The notes beneath the pieces were generated by a model. It was given only the letters and a program-made list of their open reading frames with translations. It searched no databases and was not told where the DNA came from. Below are positions 20,454 to 31,614 of a stretch of DNA of 64,000 nucleotides, one piece after another. Source of the stretch: Cyanidiococcus yangmingshanensis (Eukaryota > Rhodophyta > Bangiophyceae > Cyanidiales > Cyanidiaceae). Each line of letters starts with the position of its first letter. Position 1 is the stretch's first letter. The stretch lies in the NCBI GenBank assembly GCA_013995675.1, contig VWRR01000009.1, positions 186,001-250,000 on the forward strand, in the 5' to 3' direction. A program made the position numbers and the translations under genes.

Positions 20454-21194
20454 CTACCTCAAAGCACCAGACTGCTTGTCTCCCAAACAAGCCCTGACAA
20501 CTGGTGTCCAGCGATCAACCAGAACCTCATGGAGAGACACCGTCTCCAGCCAGCGCTCTCGATCTAGGAGATCCTCGACCGCGGTGCTCATCGACACCTC
20601 CACATAAACGAGACGCTTCGCTACCTGTTTCGTCAGACGTAGTTGATTCTGCACAGCAATCCAACGCTGATGGATCGGTTCGTCCGTCTCGCGTACAATA
20701 ACAGCGTACGGCGCGTGAGTGTGGCGACCCTGAGTCGCCCGAAACCGATACAGTACAAAGTCTGCACCGTACTTGCAACCAGAGTGTGGAGCCCAGCCTG
20801 CCAGTCGATACGCCCTGTAGGCCGCATACTGCCGCAAGTGCTCTTTAGACGATGATGCATAGTAGGACCAGAGCGCATTCGAGTTCTCGAACCCCGCTAC
20901 CGTGAGAAACTGCTCGTCGAACGCCAAGTACGCAGCCTCGTACGGTGCCAGGTGCAAGTGTTCCACATCAACCCGCCCTTGTCCCGAGCCAAAGTATCCC
21001 GAGCGAACCATGTTGCGCAGGGCTCGTCCCAAGTGGGCCTGGTCCACGTGTCCCCGCAAGAGCTCCCCGTAAACAGGACGGCTTCGGCTGAGGTTACCTT
21101 TCCCGAAACCCATGAGCGACTGCCAACATAACTGAACACTCGCTGGGTCAGTGACCCAGAATTCCCCACCTACCAGTTGGGCCACCACTGACAT
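20454..21194 (-). CDS. SEN2: tRNA-splicing endonuclease catalytic subunit Sen2
   Basis: 246 residues from an ATG. The C-terminal half has the eukaryotic Sen2 nuclease signature: YAAYRAYRLAGWAPHSG, then KYGADFVLYR, HAPYAVIV and VAKRLVYVEV. The likely catalytic triad is Tyr142 (in KYGADF), His160 (before APYAVIV) and Lys193 (in AKRLVYV). Sen2 is the subunit of the Sen2-Sen34-Sen54-Sen15 complex that cuts the 5' splice site of tRNA introns. The protein is short compared with fungal and animal Sen2 (often above 350 residues) and so resembles the archaeal size. It is directly relevant to the interrupted tRNA-Arg about 11 kb away. Confidence 0.9.
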   Translation of the reverse strand: MSVVAQLVGGEFWVTDPASVQLCWQSLMGFGKGNLSRSRPVYGELLRGHVDQAHLGRALRNMVRSGYFGSGQGRVDVEHLHLAPYEAAYLAFDEQFLTVAGFENSNALWSYYASSSKEHLRQYAAYRAYRLAGWAPHSGCKYGADFVLYRFRATQGRHTHAPYAVIVRETDEPIHQRWIAVQNQLRLTKQVAKRLVYVEVSMSTAVEDLLDRERWLETVSLHEVLVDRWTPVVRACLGDKQSGALR

Positions 21195-21654
21195 CGGAGA
21201 GAAACCTCAATAATCCGCCCGCAAAGAGAAGAACAACCAGGAAACGAGCGACGTCACCACTGCGACAGGAAAGGGACTGCTTGGGATCGCCGAACAGGAC
21301 ATCTCCGCGCTACCTTCGTTATCAGACGCTGTTTGCGACACTGCAGGCGACAAAAGACTCTTTTCGCCTCCATCCGCTGCAAAGGTTTAGATATGAAAGC
21401 ATCAGTGACCAGAAGTTATGCGCTTGACGTGCCCTGTAAACCTGCTCATCGACCACGGCGGAACTGAAAGGAGTTCATGGACGAGCGCAGATCGCAAATG
21501 ATTGTATTCCATCACGGTCACTTTCCCAATGGTATCCTCCACAAAGAGACCCATACAGACGCGTCAGACAGAGTTGCTCTCGGTCGGAGACGTGATTGAT
21601 GTCTCTGGCATCTTGTCTTTTCGATAATCCCTGTCCTGTTAATGTTTTACTGTC
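21195..21654. other. Intergenic, no gene seen
   Basis: 460 bp between SEN2 and the glycosyltransferase-like gene, both on the minus strand apart from the gap. No RNA gene, repeat or convincing frame was seen. Confidence 0.35.
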
Positions 21655-22772
21655 TTAATCAAGTTCGCGACGGAAATACCATCCGCGCGATGCGTACATC
21701 CACATGACATCGTCGCTCATTTCATTGTGTGCATCCTGGCCATCCAGGAAGACGATGTCCTGGGGCCCATAGTGCTCCAGCACAGTCTGCAGATAAGCGC
21801 CTTCACGATGAATGTCGCCGTAGATGATAAGATCGAAGAACTTTTCTTGAATCAAACGTTCGATGGTCGGTGAAGATCGATCCTTGTTCATGAAAGTCTG
21901 GTTGAAAGGCAGCGTAAACGCGTACGAGTAGCCGTACCCGTATTGTTGTCGACGGTAAGTCTCCTCTTCCTCGCGGGTGGTGCCATTCGGAAACTCAAAT
22001 AAGAATCGGTAATAAGTCGGGGCCTCGTAGAAAAGGTCTGGTCCCAGTAGCGTGTACATACCATGGGCTATGGTGTCTGCCAGGTAGTCGTTCAGATTCG
22101 GATGGATATACAGAATCCCTCCTCTCCGAATGCTTGAAACCGGGTGGCCACAAACTTCCAAAACGTACGAAGCCATGGCTGTGGTGGTTAAATATTTCCT
22201 GGTGATATCCAGGAGAGTTTCGGCCATTCGGCGGTACTTGCGTTCATCAAACACCTGGAAATCAATCGCACGAGAATGAAAAGATACTCCTGCCAAGTTC
22301 TGAGCGTCCAGCAACAACTTCTTGGGCAAAAACACATTCTGACGAGGCGGCATAAGGTTCAGATCTAGAAACCAAGGAATCGTTCCACTGGCGAGAATTT
22401 CATAGTGTCTCATGCAATCCCATCCCGCCTTTTTCCGCGTGATGGCGAAGTAGCTTTTTCGGTAGTCGTCCAGATAGCGAGAATAATCGAACGGTCCGTA
22501 GATGTAGGTGTTCATCACACCTGGTTCAAATCAAAGCGAAACTGAGGTTTTTTCTTTCAGGCACGCGGTCTACCACCCACTGCGCCGGAATGGAGAAAGA
22601 AACGGGATACACAGGTGATACACAGAGACTTATGCTTACATAAAACTTTCACAAAACTTGAAAAAACAGGTGGATAGTCGACACGCAGCGGTTTGTAAAG
22701 ACGACTGTTCAAGTAAAGAAAAAGGATCGCGAGAACGAGAACTCCCAGGATCGTTATTCGTAACTTGTTCAT
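21655..22772 (-). CDS. Type II membrane glycosyltransferase-like protein with one spliceosomal intron
   Basis: Exon 1 (22640-22772) starts at an ATG and encodes MNKLRITILGVLVLAILFLYL, a signal anchor. It ends at GTAAGC (intron 22521-22639, 119 nt, ending CCAG). Exon 2 (21655-22520) joins in frame; the two exons sum to 999 nt, giving 332 residues. The lumenal part contains AITRKKAGWDCMRHYEILASGTIP, a pattern like the donor-binding end of exostosin-type and related glycosyltransferases (R-x-YE-x-L-x-SG-x-IP). Without the intron exon 2 would have no ATG before 22515. The expected site is Golgi or ER. The exact enzyme family is uncertain; acceptor and donor are unknown. Introns are rare in this window. 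Confidence 0.65.
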
Positions 22773-25700
22773 GGCAAGGAGCGAAAGGCAGTCAAAACGA
22801 AACAGGATTTCGCGCAAGTATCCTCCGCGCAAACAAAACTTCAAAGGGAGAAGCGCTATCCACCCCCAAAACGGAATAACCTGATGCGTTTTTGCAAGAC
22901 ACAAAGTGAGCTACGGGAGTTCTGTACGCCAAGATGCGTCGTAAAAGGTTACTACAAATTTGAACAAAAAATAAATAAGCCGGATAAAACTCCAGGGAAG
23001 GGATCATTGCTTCCCGCCACCTGCACGGCAGCTCGAGCATGGGGCGAACGAAGGCGTCATCGAATTCCTAGACAAAACCATGCCGCTCGACAGGCTTTAT
23101 GTCCCGTGGCAGCTTCTGAACCATGAAGTGTATAATATTGCAGTTGTCTGTGTGTTAGCGATGTCCTGTCTCTCTGGTAAGAAGGATGCCTTCCTCGTGC
23201 AGACTGTTGACGCTCTGGTTCCAGCGGTAGCGTCGTCTCGACTCGACTTATTATCGTTGTTGTTTTCAGGGGCGGTAGTCGTAGCTCGGCCCGTAATTGA
23301 TGCTGTTGCTGCTGGACACACTGTGAATGCTGGGGGTGCCGCGACCAGCGCTGAATCTGCTGTTGCCACCGATGCCTCTGGTGAAGCTCTTCGACGACGA
23401 ACCCTCGGCTTTCCTGGCACCCTAGGTGAAAGGCAGCGAACAGGGCCACGGAGAGCCGATAAAAGCTCGTCATCGAAGCCGCTTGAAGCGCTGTCTCTGC
23501 CGAGATACAATGCTACAAGACAGTTTCTATAGGTTCTTGTTGCTGCTGCTGCGGTTGAGATGGCCACTGGGTTTGCTACATGTTTGCATCCAATGCTTTT
23601 CGGTACCGAGGCTGTGGTTCTTTACAAAGTGGTTGTTTTTTGTCCTTTTCGCCTTCTTTGTTTTCCTCTTTCTCTCTATCGGTGATCCACCATATTTCTG
23701 AAAAATCCTAGCGGGGAACCTTGGTGAGCACGCAGCCTTTGCGCGCAGGAGCTTCGCACCAAGCCATTTCCGGAAGGATATAGACTTCTGGGTCATTTTT
23801 GAACGAGAGAGAGAGCGAAAAGCATTGCTCCTCTTTGCTTCCAGACCAGAGCCGAACTGGTGCTCTCTCTCGAGACGCAGGCGACAGTATGCCTACCACT
23901 CCTTGAGCAGACCATAGGCAATTTCTTCGATGTCGACTTGTTAGTATTCTTCACGCAAACGCAGACCTTTCAATTTGAATCATGTCTTTCACAAACACCC
24001 TTTTGACGGCTCAAGACATCGCTCCTTGTCGGAGGGCACGTTTTGAAATGTAATTTCATCGGTTCAATTGATGGAGATATATGCTTGAATCCTACGACCA
24101 TTATCCCGTCTTTGGTTTCACTGTTGCTTGGTAGAGCTAGTCTTTATTCCTTTTTTATTTAGGATACCGGTGCTTATTCTGGCAAAGTCGAGGCCACTTC
24201 GTACAAGGAGGCGGGTTCACTCACGCTGTCACTGAAAGTCGAGCCCTCGTCTCGCCTAGGGGTCTGCAAAACGGTCTTCACGGAGGACTTTGGCAGACGC
24301 AAAGGCGGGGCAGGTCGTGGAAGCTCAGGAAAGAAGTTGACGAGGGTGGTTCGAGTGGAATCTGGCTCTTTCTGCTCTTTGCCGGAAAGGTCGCAGTATG
24401 TGCTTTGGAGAAAAAACCCGGCACGCAGCATTCGCAAAGGAAGAAGTTCAAAGTGCAAGTAGGGCTTTCTTTTCCCCCGGGTTGAACTTCACAGACCAGG
24501 CGCTGGAGCTGCTGGGAGAAGACAAGTATATGTGGGTGAATAGTTTTCATGAACTGGCTCAACGTGAGTGGGAATAACAGCAGGACGCCTTGAGCTAGGC
24601 ATAGCTGGAAAGTCGTAATTTTTGAAGTGTCCATGGCCTGTTGCAAAGGGCACCTACAGTGCAGCTCCGACAGTAACCTTTTCAGGTCTTGTTGATCAAA
24701 TAGAAGGATATATACTACCCGGGCCTGTCTCCTATCTGGCCTAGTAGGAGTTCGAATGCTACAAGACCGAGCTTTGGGCTTTTGAACGAGCACAAATCAC
24801 CGGTTTTCCAGTAAAGCTGCTTGGTTTGGGGGTCGCTCGGTGCAGACTCTGGTGACCAACAGTCTGTCCTTGTTTCCTATCGAGACCTTTCCCGAGGATA
24901 TGTCGGAGGACACAAACAGCTTCGAGTCCTGATGCCGGACGGCTCAAGTTTCAATCATCCAATTATCGCGAGAACTGCTCGATGGCCCTGAATAACCATC
25001 GCCAGAGTCTCAAGGACGAACTCGAGCATAACCGGACCTGCATCGATCTCTTCCTGAAACAACGCCAACAACACGCCGACCGACACAGTTGCGAGTTGCT
25101 GACTTCGACCATCTGCGACAGAGAGGTTTCAAAGCAACAGAATCGTATCGAAGGCGCCAAAAGTCTGTGCGAGCAGACCGAGACGGGCGCAGGCTCGCGG
25201 ATCATGCGGTTTTTCTTCAAGGAAGCGCTGTTCATGGCAGTCTGTCGGTAGGCCCCACCTTGGAGCAGTATCGAGAGGCATGAGTTCTATGATGGTCTCT
25301 TCGAGCTGCCCTCGTTTCTGAATATCCTGTTCTTCAGTTTCGAGAAATGAATCTACGTTAAGACCATTAACTTCGCAGCTCTGTTGCAGCGAGCCAATGT
25401 GAATCAGCAATACCAGGACTACAACGAGTCCGGGTCCACATCGACTCGAATGCCGGACTGATGGCGGTCATCGACAAGTGGTGCTGTTTACTGGACGAAT
25501 TGTCGGGGAACTAGAGTTTCCTGGATCTTCATTCTTGGAAAAGGACGCCTTTCCAATCATGATACATAACTCTTGTATGTACCTCGAGGCTGAGCGTCTC
25601 AAGTTCGAAAGTCGCCGTAAAAAGTCTTTATCCGGGCCTGACGATTTGGCTGTTTCAATTGATCGGTGGGGACTGGAACGGGCCAGGTGTTCTTTGAAAT

Positions 25701-27308
25701 TAGATATCTCGCACCATCGTTTGACCTTATGCACGTACGCAGAGACAATTAGAGACGACTGATATTGGAGGGCACTATCATTCAGATCAAAAACTAGCGT
25801 ACCACCACCATGCAAACATTCGACGCCGTCAATGCCTCCCTTGATGTTGAGATAAAGTTCGCTTCGGCCTGTAAAAAAGACCAAGACCGACGCAACGGCG
25901 AGGTGGAGGCCAAGAAACGTGTGTTCTCGAGAAAAAAAGATGTGATTGGTTGAGAGCATAGAGTAAAACATCGAGCGCATCAATCGGAACCTGGCGAACA
26001 TGAAACCGAACACTGATGCCCCAGGGAAGGTACCAGTGCCGCCTGTCCCTGGCAACGCCACCCGCCAGAAGAAAACTGCATGCATATGATCCGGAGTCTC
26101 ACCAATATCGTCACTTGTGGAGAGAAAGTAATTCGAGAAGATTCTGACTGACGCATTCGACCAACGGTCACGTGTACCCAGCGGACTCCTCTCGGAGAGC
26201 CCGGGCCCGCATGAAGCGCTTGTTTCTTAATGCAGGAAACACCGAGGTACCCAGCCAATTCTATCAGGACTATCCCTCAAAGATTTTTCCTTCGTTCTTG
26301 AATACGGTGTGCAGGAAGGACTCTTTCGCGATGTCGTCATGCAGTTCAAGAGATAGCACCGGGAGGAGTAAAAAGTGAAGGAGGAAAGGTATGGAAAGGA
26401 AGAGCGGAAGATTATGGACAAGAAGAACAAGAAGAGGGAGATGTCTCCAGAATAGAAGCGTAGGACAAACGCAAAGGCACCGAAAACATCAGAATTCCGT
26501 GCTCCACTCGCGGCTGTCTATCTCTCGAATCTCGGTGTCCATCAGTAGAGCTTTGTAGGCCACGAGAAAAGCTGGCATCGATGCCAGAACACGCGACACA
26601 TCGTTGGCGAAAAAGGAATGCATAGCTTCCGCGCTTTTCCTTGCCCCTGCGGAAACTGAGGAGGGGCGTACACACCAATAGAACGAGATTTACGGAGTGT
26701 TCGCCCTTGTTTCTCATGGGAGCAGCAAGCGGATATGTCAGGGCCTTGGGACACATGTGTTACCGACACAGCATTCTCTCCAGCACCTTCGGCAGTCGCT
26801 GGTCCTGGGTGTTCTCTGGAGCCGAGCGATTCATCGACAGCGTACCGAACGTAGACGCGCCAAACATCAGAGCCCTCCTCATGCATATGCAGCCCCCAAC
26901 ATGAGAATTTTTCGGTCAAAATGAGGCAAGGCTCGACGCTGGAACGTTTACCGGCATTTCGATATTTTATTTCGGTGGCATTGGGGTATGGCTGTTTCCC
27001 AGTGCTGCAGACTCATCCGGTCAGAGAACAGAGGCGATCATTGGCGACGACCTCAAACTACAGAAGTAACTCCAGGGAGCTGCTCACAGAGTCTGCTCCG
27101 GGGCCCGTCCTGGGGCGCGAAAGCTTTGGACGATAGCCAACCAGTCCTAGTTGTTATCTAGAGCGCGTGATCACCGGGAATCGCTCCTGCAGTCGTTCGC
27201 TAGCTCCCTAAAAAGCCTGCAAGGGTGCTGCTATCCTAGAACATCTCGTAGGAGCCATCCACTAAGGTCCGATAAAACTGATTCTTTCGAGCCAGAGAGG
27301 ACGGCCGC
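22773..27308. other. Long gene-poor region
   Basis: About 4.5 kb, less GC-rich than the rest, without any intact recognisable gene. Around 23.06-23.57 kb open frames overlap on both strands; one on the minus strand (23057-23473) begins with a signal-like hydrophobic stretch and is Gln-rich, one on the plus strand (23080-23532) is Ala/Ser-rich; neither can be chosen over the other. From about 24.2 to 26.5 kb short coding-looking stretches appear in changing frames (see the separate entry). Confidence 0.45.
24170..26460 (+). pseudogene. Possible decayed coding remnants, family unknown
   Basis: Several plus-strand stretches read like soluble Lys/Glu-rich protein, for example near 25.0 kb (SLKDELEHNRTC), 25.8 kb (NASLDVEIKFASACKK) and 26.3-26.4 kb (DFSFVLEYGVQEG, then Lys/Glu-rich). 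They are separated by stops in all frames and none is long. No family was recognised. It could be a dead host gene, a dead element, or a cluster of small exons. The orientation is judged only from composition. Confidence 0.25.
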
Positions 27309-29526
27309 CTATGTTCGAGAGGTTGTCTCATGTTCCTCTACCGCCTCTTGAGCACGCGTCTGTAGAAAGGCTTGCTCGGCGAGGTCAACCGCTCGACCGA
27401 GAGCTGCCGCCTTGTTAATTGTCTCCATGTACTCCGACTCGGGATCCGAGTCCAACACAATACCGGCACCAGCTTGAATGTGAATCTGCCAGGGGCCCTG
27501 GGGCCCAGTCGAAGCATCCGGAATGACCATGGTTCGAAGCGCTAGCGCCACGTCCATTTCGTTGCCATCAAACGAGACGTAACCAATACCACCGCCGTAC
27601 GGGCCTCGTTTTGTTGGCTCCAACTCGTCAATAATCTGCATGCTGCGGATCTTCGGCGCACCAGAAATGGTCCCTGCTGGGAGTGTGGCCCGTAGAGCAT
27701 CCCAGCAAGACAATTCCGGTCGAATCTTCCCCGTGATCGTCGAACTGATATGCATCACATGGCTGTAACGTTCAATTTCAAATAATTTTTCAACCTGCAC
27801 TGAGCCTATTTCTGCGACACGTCCCACGTCGTTCCGCCCCAGGTCAACGAGCATCACATGCTCTGCCCGATCCTTCTCGTCGACCAGCAGCTCCCGCTCC
27901 AGCCGCTCGTCATCTTCCGGTGTGAGGCCACGGGCTCGCGTACCCGCAAGAGGTCGGTTCCACACTTTTCGCCCGCGGGTTTTGCACAGAATCTCGGGGG
28001 ACGACGATATCAGGATGCACCCCTTGGCGCGCATGTAGATCATGTATGGAGACGGATTCACGATACGCAGCGCTCGATATACTAAGAAAGGCTCAACAGA
28101 GGTCTCCCTCTCAAAACGCTGGCTAAACACTGTCTGAAAGGTGTCGCCCAAGTAGATGTATTCGGATATGCGTTCAAGTGCGTGGAAAAACTGCTCCTTG
28201 GTCATATTGCTTTTCATCGGTTGCGGTCGCTGAATCGTATCCAGAAGCACTTCAGCGGATGGCATCAAGATATGGTCTCGCTCTGAGCAAGTGAGCGCTT
28301 TGACCAGCGCCTGCGTTCGGGCTGCACCGAAAAAGCGGGCGGCATCCACAGAGCCGTGTTCCTCGACCGGTACCCAGACAACAACATACACCGTCTTAGT
28401 TATATTATCAAAAACGATGACCTCACGATATAATGCGAATTGTAAATCTGGAAGGTGTCGATCATCTTTCGGTGCAGCCGAGAAAGGTAGCTTTTTTCGG
28501 CTCAGCGTAGCGCACTGTGTCGTATCCGCCAAACCCAACCCAGCCGCCGCAGAACGCGTCCGGTACAGGACCCTTTTCCGAGAGCTGGATCTGTTCCGTT
28601 AACTGTCGCATCAGCACCCAAGGATCAGGAGCGCGTAATCGATACTGCACATGATAGTTCTCGTCAGTGACTTCCACGTCGTTCTCATAGGCGACGATCT
28701 GGAGACTCGGAGAGGTCCCAATATACGAAAAGCGTCCAACCTGGTCGCCACCGACGACTGACTCGAATAGAAACGAAGGCGTTGCTGTATGCACGCCATC
28801 CTGCGCCAGCCGCCTATATGCTAATACAGGCGTCAGGTCATCGGCGAAGATCCGCCGGTGTACTGGGAGGAGCGTTTGCGGGCGCAAACCAGCAGGAAGC
28901 GCGACCCGATTGTGTTCGTAATATTTGATGAACATGTCCGAAAGCCGACTACCAACCTGCGACCTGATCAAAGTCCTCGCAACAGACAAGCCCCTGTCCC
29001 TGTTGCTGCGGTGGTGCGCTGGGTTGTCGGAGCAGACACGCCTCCCCCTGCGAGCTTGCGCGAAACAACGATTCGTGAAGTGTGAGGCGCCTCCGAACAA
29101 AAGCCCCTGTCGTAACAAGAAACGCTCCTTCACCAGGTTTCCATGTGTACCTCCAGTGACGCATTCGAGGGTAGTCGAGTGCTCCGACTCCCTCCAGCAC
29201 AAAAGCGACAGGTTCCGATGCGCGAGCGCCTCGGTCCATACGTCTCGGGAGAGTTGGTGCCTTTTCTTGCCGCGAAACCTCACTCGCGCGAGTACAAAAC
29301 ATTTCAGATCAACGCTGATTACAATCGGCACTCGACTCCACCTTCGGACCAGTGGCCGTGGTTTCGTTTTACACGTCGAAACGTACCTCGAGGAGAGGGC
29401 GCTGCCGCAGGAGGATGTATCCGCCGGGGGGCGCTGTTGGCGGATGCGGTGGGCCCTGGCGGCCTGCTCGGGCACCCTGACGTTGGCGTTGGCGCTCATG
29501 GCATTGGCATGTCGACGAGAGTACAT
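27309..29526 (-). CDS. trpE: Anthranilate synthase component I, one frame break
   Basis: The catalytic C-terminal half is very clear: FQTVFSQRFE, NPSPYMIYMR, SSSPEILCKT, RPLAGTRARG, LGRNDVGRV, PAGTISGAPKIR, IDELEP, RGPYGGGIGY and IQAGAGIVLDSDPESEY. The N-terminal half has TPVLAYRRL and the FLFES tryptophan-site region. It makes anthranilate from chorismate, the first step of tryptophan synthesis, normally in the plastid. About 200 residues precede the conserved part and may include a transit peptide, so the real start could be later than the ATG at 29526 (for example MFIKYYEHN). The frame changes once at an A6 run (28492-28497); five A would give GYDTVRYAEPKKLPFS, as expected, so an indel error is likely. 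Confidence 0.9.
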
Positions 29527-29867
29527 CAAGATTGTGCTTCAAACGCTAGATCACATTCGTGAATCTGCAGGATGACCCAGAGCAGATGCAAGCATAGTCC
29601 AGAGAAAACGCAGAGGTGATATGTCTCGTATCGTTTACAGAAATATAGGTCCAACGATGGACAGAGTAGCTGCGTCGCCAAATGATATTACGCTTGTGCC
29701 ATGCGCCCTGGGTGCATGCTTTAGAAACAACTCCAGTTGAGCGCACGGTTCGCCTATTCATCTTCGCAGAATGCGGAACCGTTTGTGAAGCTCAGGAGCA
29801 AGCACAACCTATGAATTGGCTCACCGGATGCTTCAAAAAAGTTTCTTTTCCTCTCCGTCGGCTCACC
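29527..29867. other. Intergenic, no gene seen
   Basis: 340 bp between the trpE start and the SAM synthetase stop. No feature beyond a presumed trpE promoter. Confidence 0.4.
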
Positions 29868-31050
29868 CTAGTCGATTTGTAGGCGCTTTGGTATCTCCCA
29901 GGTAAAATCTGGATCGCCCTCTCGTCCAAAGTGACCGTACGCCGCCGTCTTGCGATATTTGGGCTTGAGCAAGTCCAGCTCACGAATAATAGCACCCGGG
30001 CGACAATCAAAGTTCTTTTCAACCACTTTCAGGATCTGATCATCAGTCCAGTCTAGCTTTGCGGTGCCGTATGTATCCAGGAAAATGGATGTCGGTTCAG
30101 CAACACCAATAGAGTAACTCAACTGAACGAGGCAACGCTGCCGCAAGCCCGGAGGCCACCACTGACTTGGCGATCCAACGAGCCATGTAGGCGGCACTGC
30201 GATCGACTTTGGACGGGTCCTTTCCAGAGAACGCTCCACCTCCGTGGCCGCCCCAACCTCCATAAGTGTCGATGATAATCTTGCGACCGGTGAGGCCAGC
30301 ATCACCAGCGGGTCCACCAACGGTAAAACTCCCGCTCGGGTTCAGCACGTATTTCGTCTTCTCATCGAGAAACTCGGCAGGCACAACAGGTCGAATCACA
30401 TGCTCCCTGAGATCCGCCCGCAACTTCTCCTGTGAAATATGCGGTGCGTGTTGCGTTGAAATGACGATGGTGTCCACGCGCAGCGGTCTCAGGGCACCCC
30501 CGTGCCTCTCATACTCGACTGTGACCTGTGTCTTCCCATCCGGGCGGATATAAGGCAAAACCCCCTGCTTGCGGACATCCGTGAGACGCTTCCCCAGCTT
30601 CGTCGCTAACGAGTGCGACAACGGCATCAGCTCTGGAGTCTCGTTCGTCGCGTAACCAAACATTATGCCCTGATCACCGGCAGCAATTTCTAGTGTATTT
30701 CGACCACCGTGTACACTGGCAGCTATCTCTTGCGACTGCTCATGTATCTCCTGCAGCACACGACAGGTTTGGTAGTCGAGGCCCTTGTCCTCGTCATCAA
30801 ACCCAATCTCTCGGACAGTCTCTCGAACCACTTGTTCATAATCGACTTTTGCCCTCGTCGATATCTCGCCGAAAACCATGATCAGACCTGTTTTTGTCGC
30901 TGTCTCGCAGGCGACCTTGGAGAACGGGTCCTGCGCCAGACAAGCGTCCAACACGGCGTCCGAGACCTGGTCGCATAACTTGTCCGGATGACCCTCGTTC
31001 ACCGACTCGGACGTAAAGAAAAAGCGGCGCACTTCCTCCGTGGCAGTCAT
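29868..31050 (-). CDS. MAT: S-adenosylmethionine synthetase, one frame break
   Basis: The start is the ATG at 31050 ([24 protein letters not shown]), matching the family start. All signatures are present: [14 protein letters not shown], the ATP/Met loop [25 protein letters not shown], the P-loop [19 protein letters not shown], and the C-terminal GHFGR. It condenses methionine and ATP into SAM in the cytosol. The length, about 390 residues, is normal. The frame changes once at about 30140-30150, inside SGL[18 protein letters not shown]; both sides are typical MAT sequence, so a one- or two-base error in the assembly is likely rather than gene decay. Confidence 0.93.
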
Positions 31051-31248
31051 CTCTTTCCTAAACGCTGGAAATAAGCAGTCTGTAGTGAGCACACAAGCAC
31101 GAGTGCGTTCGAGAAGCGCCAGCCATTGGTCCGTATCATACGGCGTATGGCCGCCGTCTGCAAAATGCGCGCCGGTCGATGATCACTACCGCCACGACCA
31201 CGGCGACGATAGAAACGGTACGGCGACGATGACGACGGCGACGATTCC

Positions 31249-31355
31249 ATCCAAACCAACGTTCCGATCGATAGAAACAGCAAGACGTCGATAATAATAA
31301 TCATGATGATGATGACGACGATTTGATCCAAACCAACGTTCCGATCGATAGAAAC
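31249..31355. repeat. 30-bp direct repeat pair in a GAT/GAC-rich stretch
   Basis: The same 30 bases occur at 31249-31278 and 31326-31355, 77 bp apart, and include an internal GATCGATC-like palindrome (CGATCG). Between and before them are short GAC, GAT and AAT trinucleotide runs. It lies 200-300 bp upstream of the SAM synthetase start. Confidence 0.85.
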
Positions 31356-31614
31356 GACGCGTGCCGATCGGAACGTGTTCGTCACCGTCCGTGTCGTCGT
31401 CGCCATCACCATTCGGAGAATGATGCGTCGCGTGCGATCGCGCCGTTCCCATTGGAATCGCTCCATGCGCGATGCTCGCAAGCAGCGACGATTTGATCGA
31501 CAATCATGATCTTTGGATCGGGACAGGCCAGTCATCCTATGCGGATAAGTGTCGCATTGCGCTACTGGAATGAAAGTTATCGATGATCCCAAGCCGGGGA
31601 ATGATTCTTGTTCC

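Noticed and set aside
24749-24760. B-box-like string near GTTCGAATGC
   Set aside because: The T-stem fails at the outer pairs and no tRNA can be built around it, even allowing introns.
22773-27308. Search for a mobile or virus-like element in the gene-poor region
   Set aside because: No terminal repeats, target duplications, transposase, reverse transcriptase, integrase or capsid motifs were recognised.
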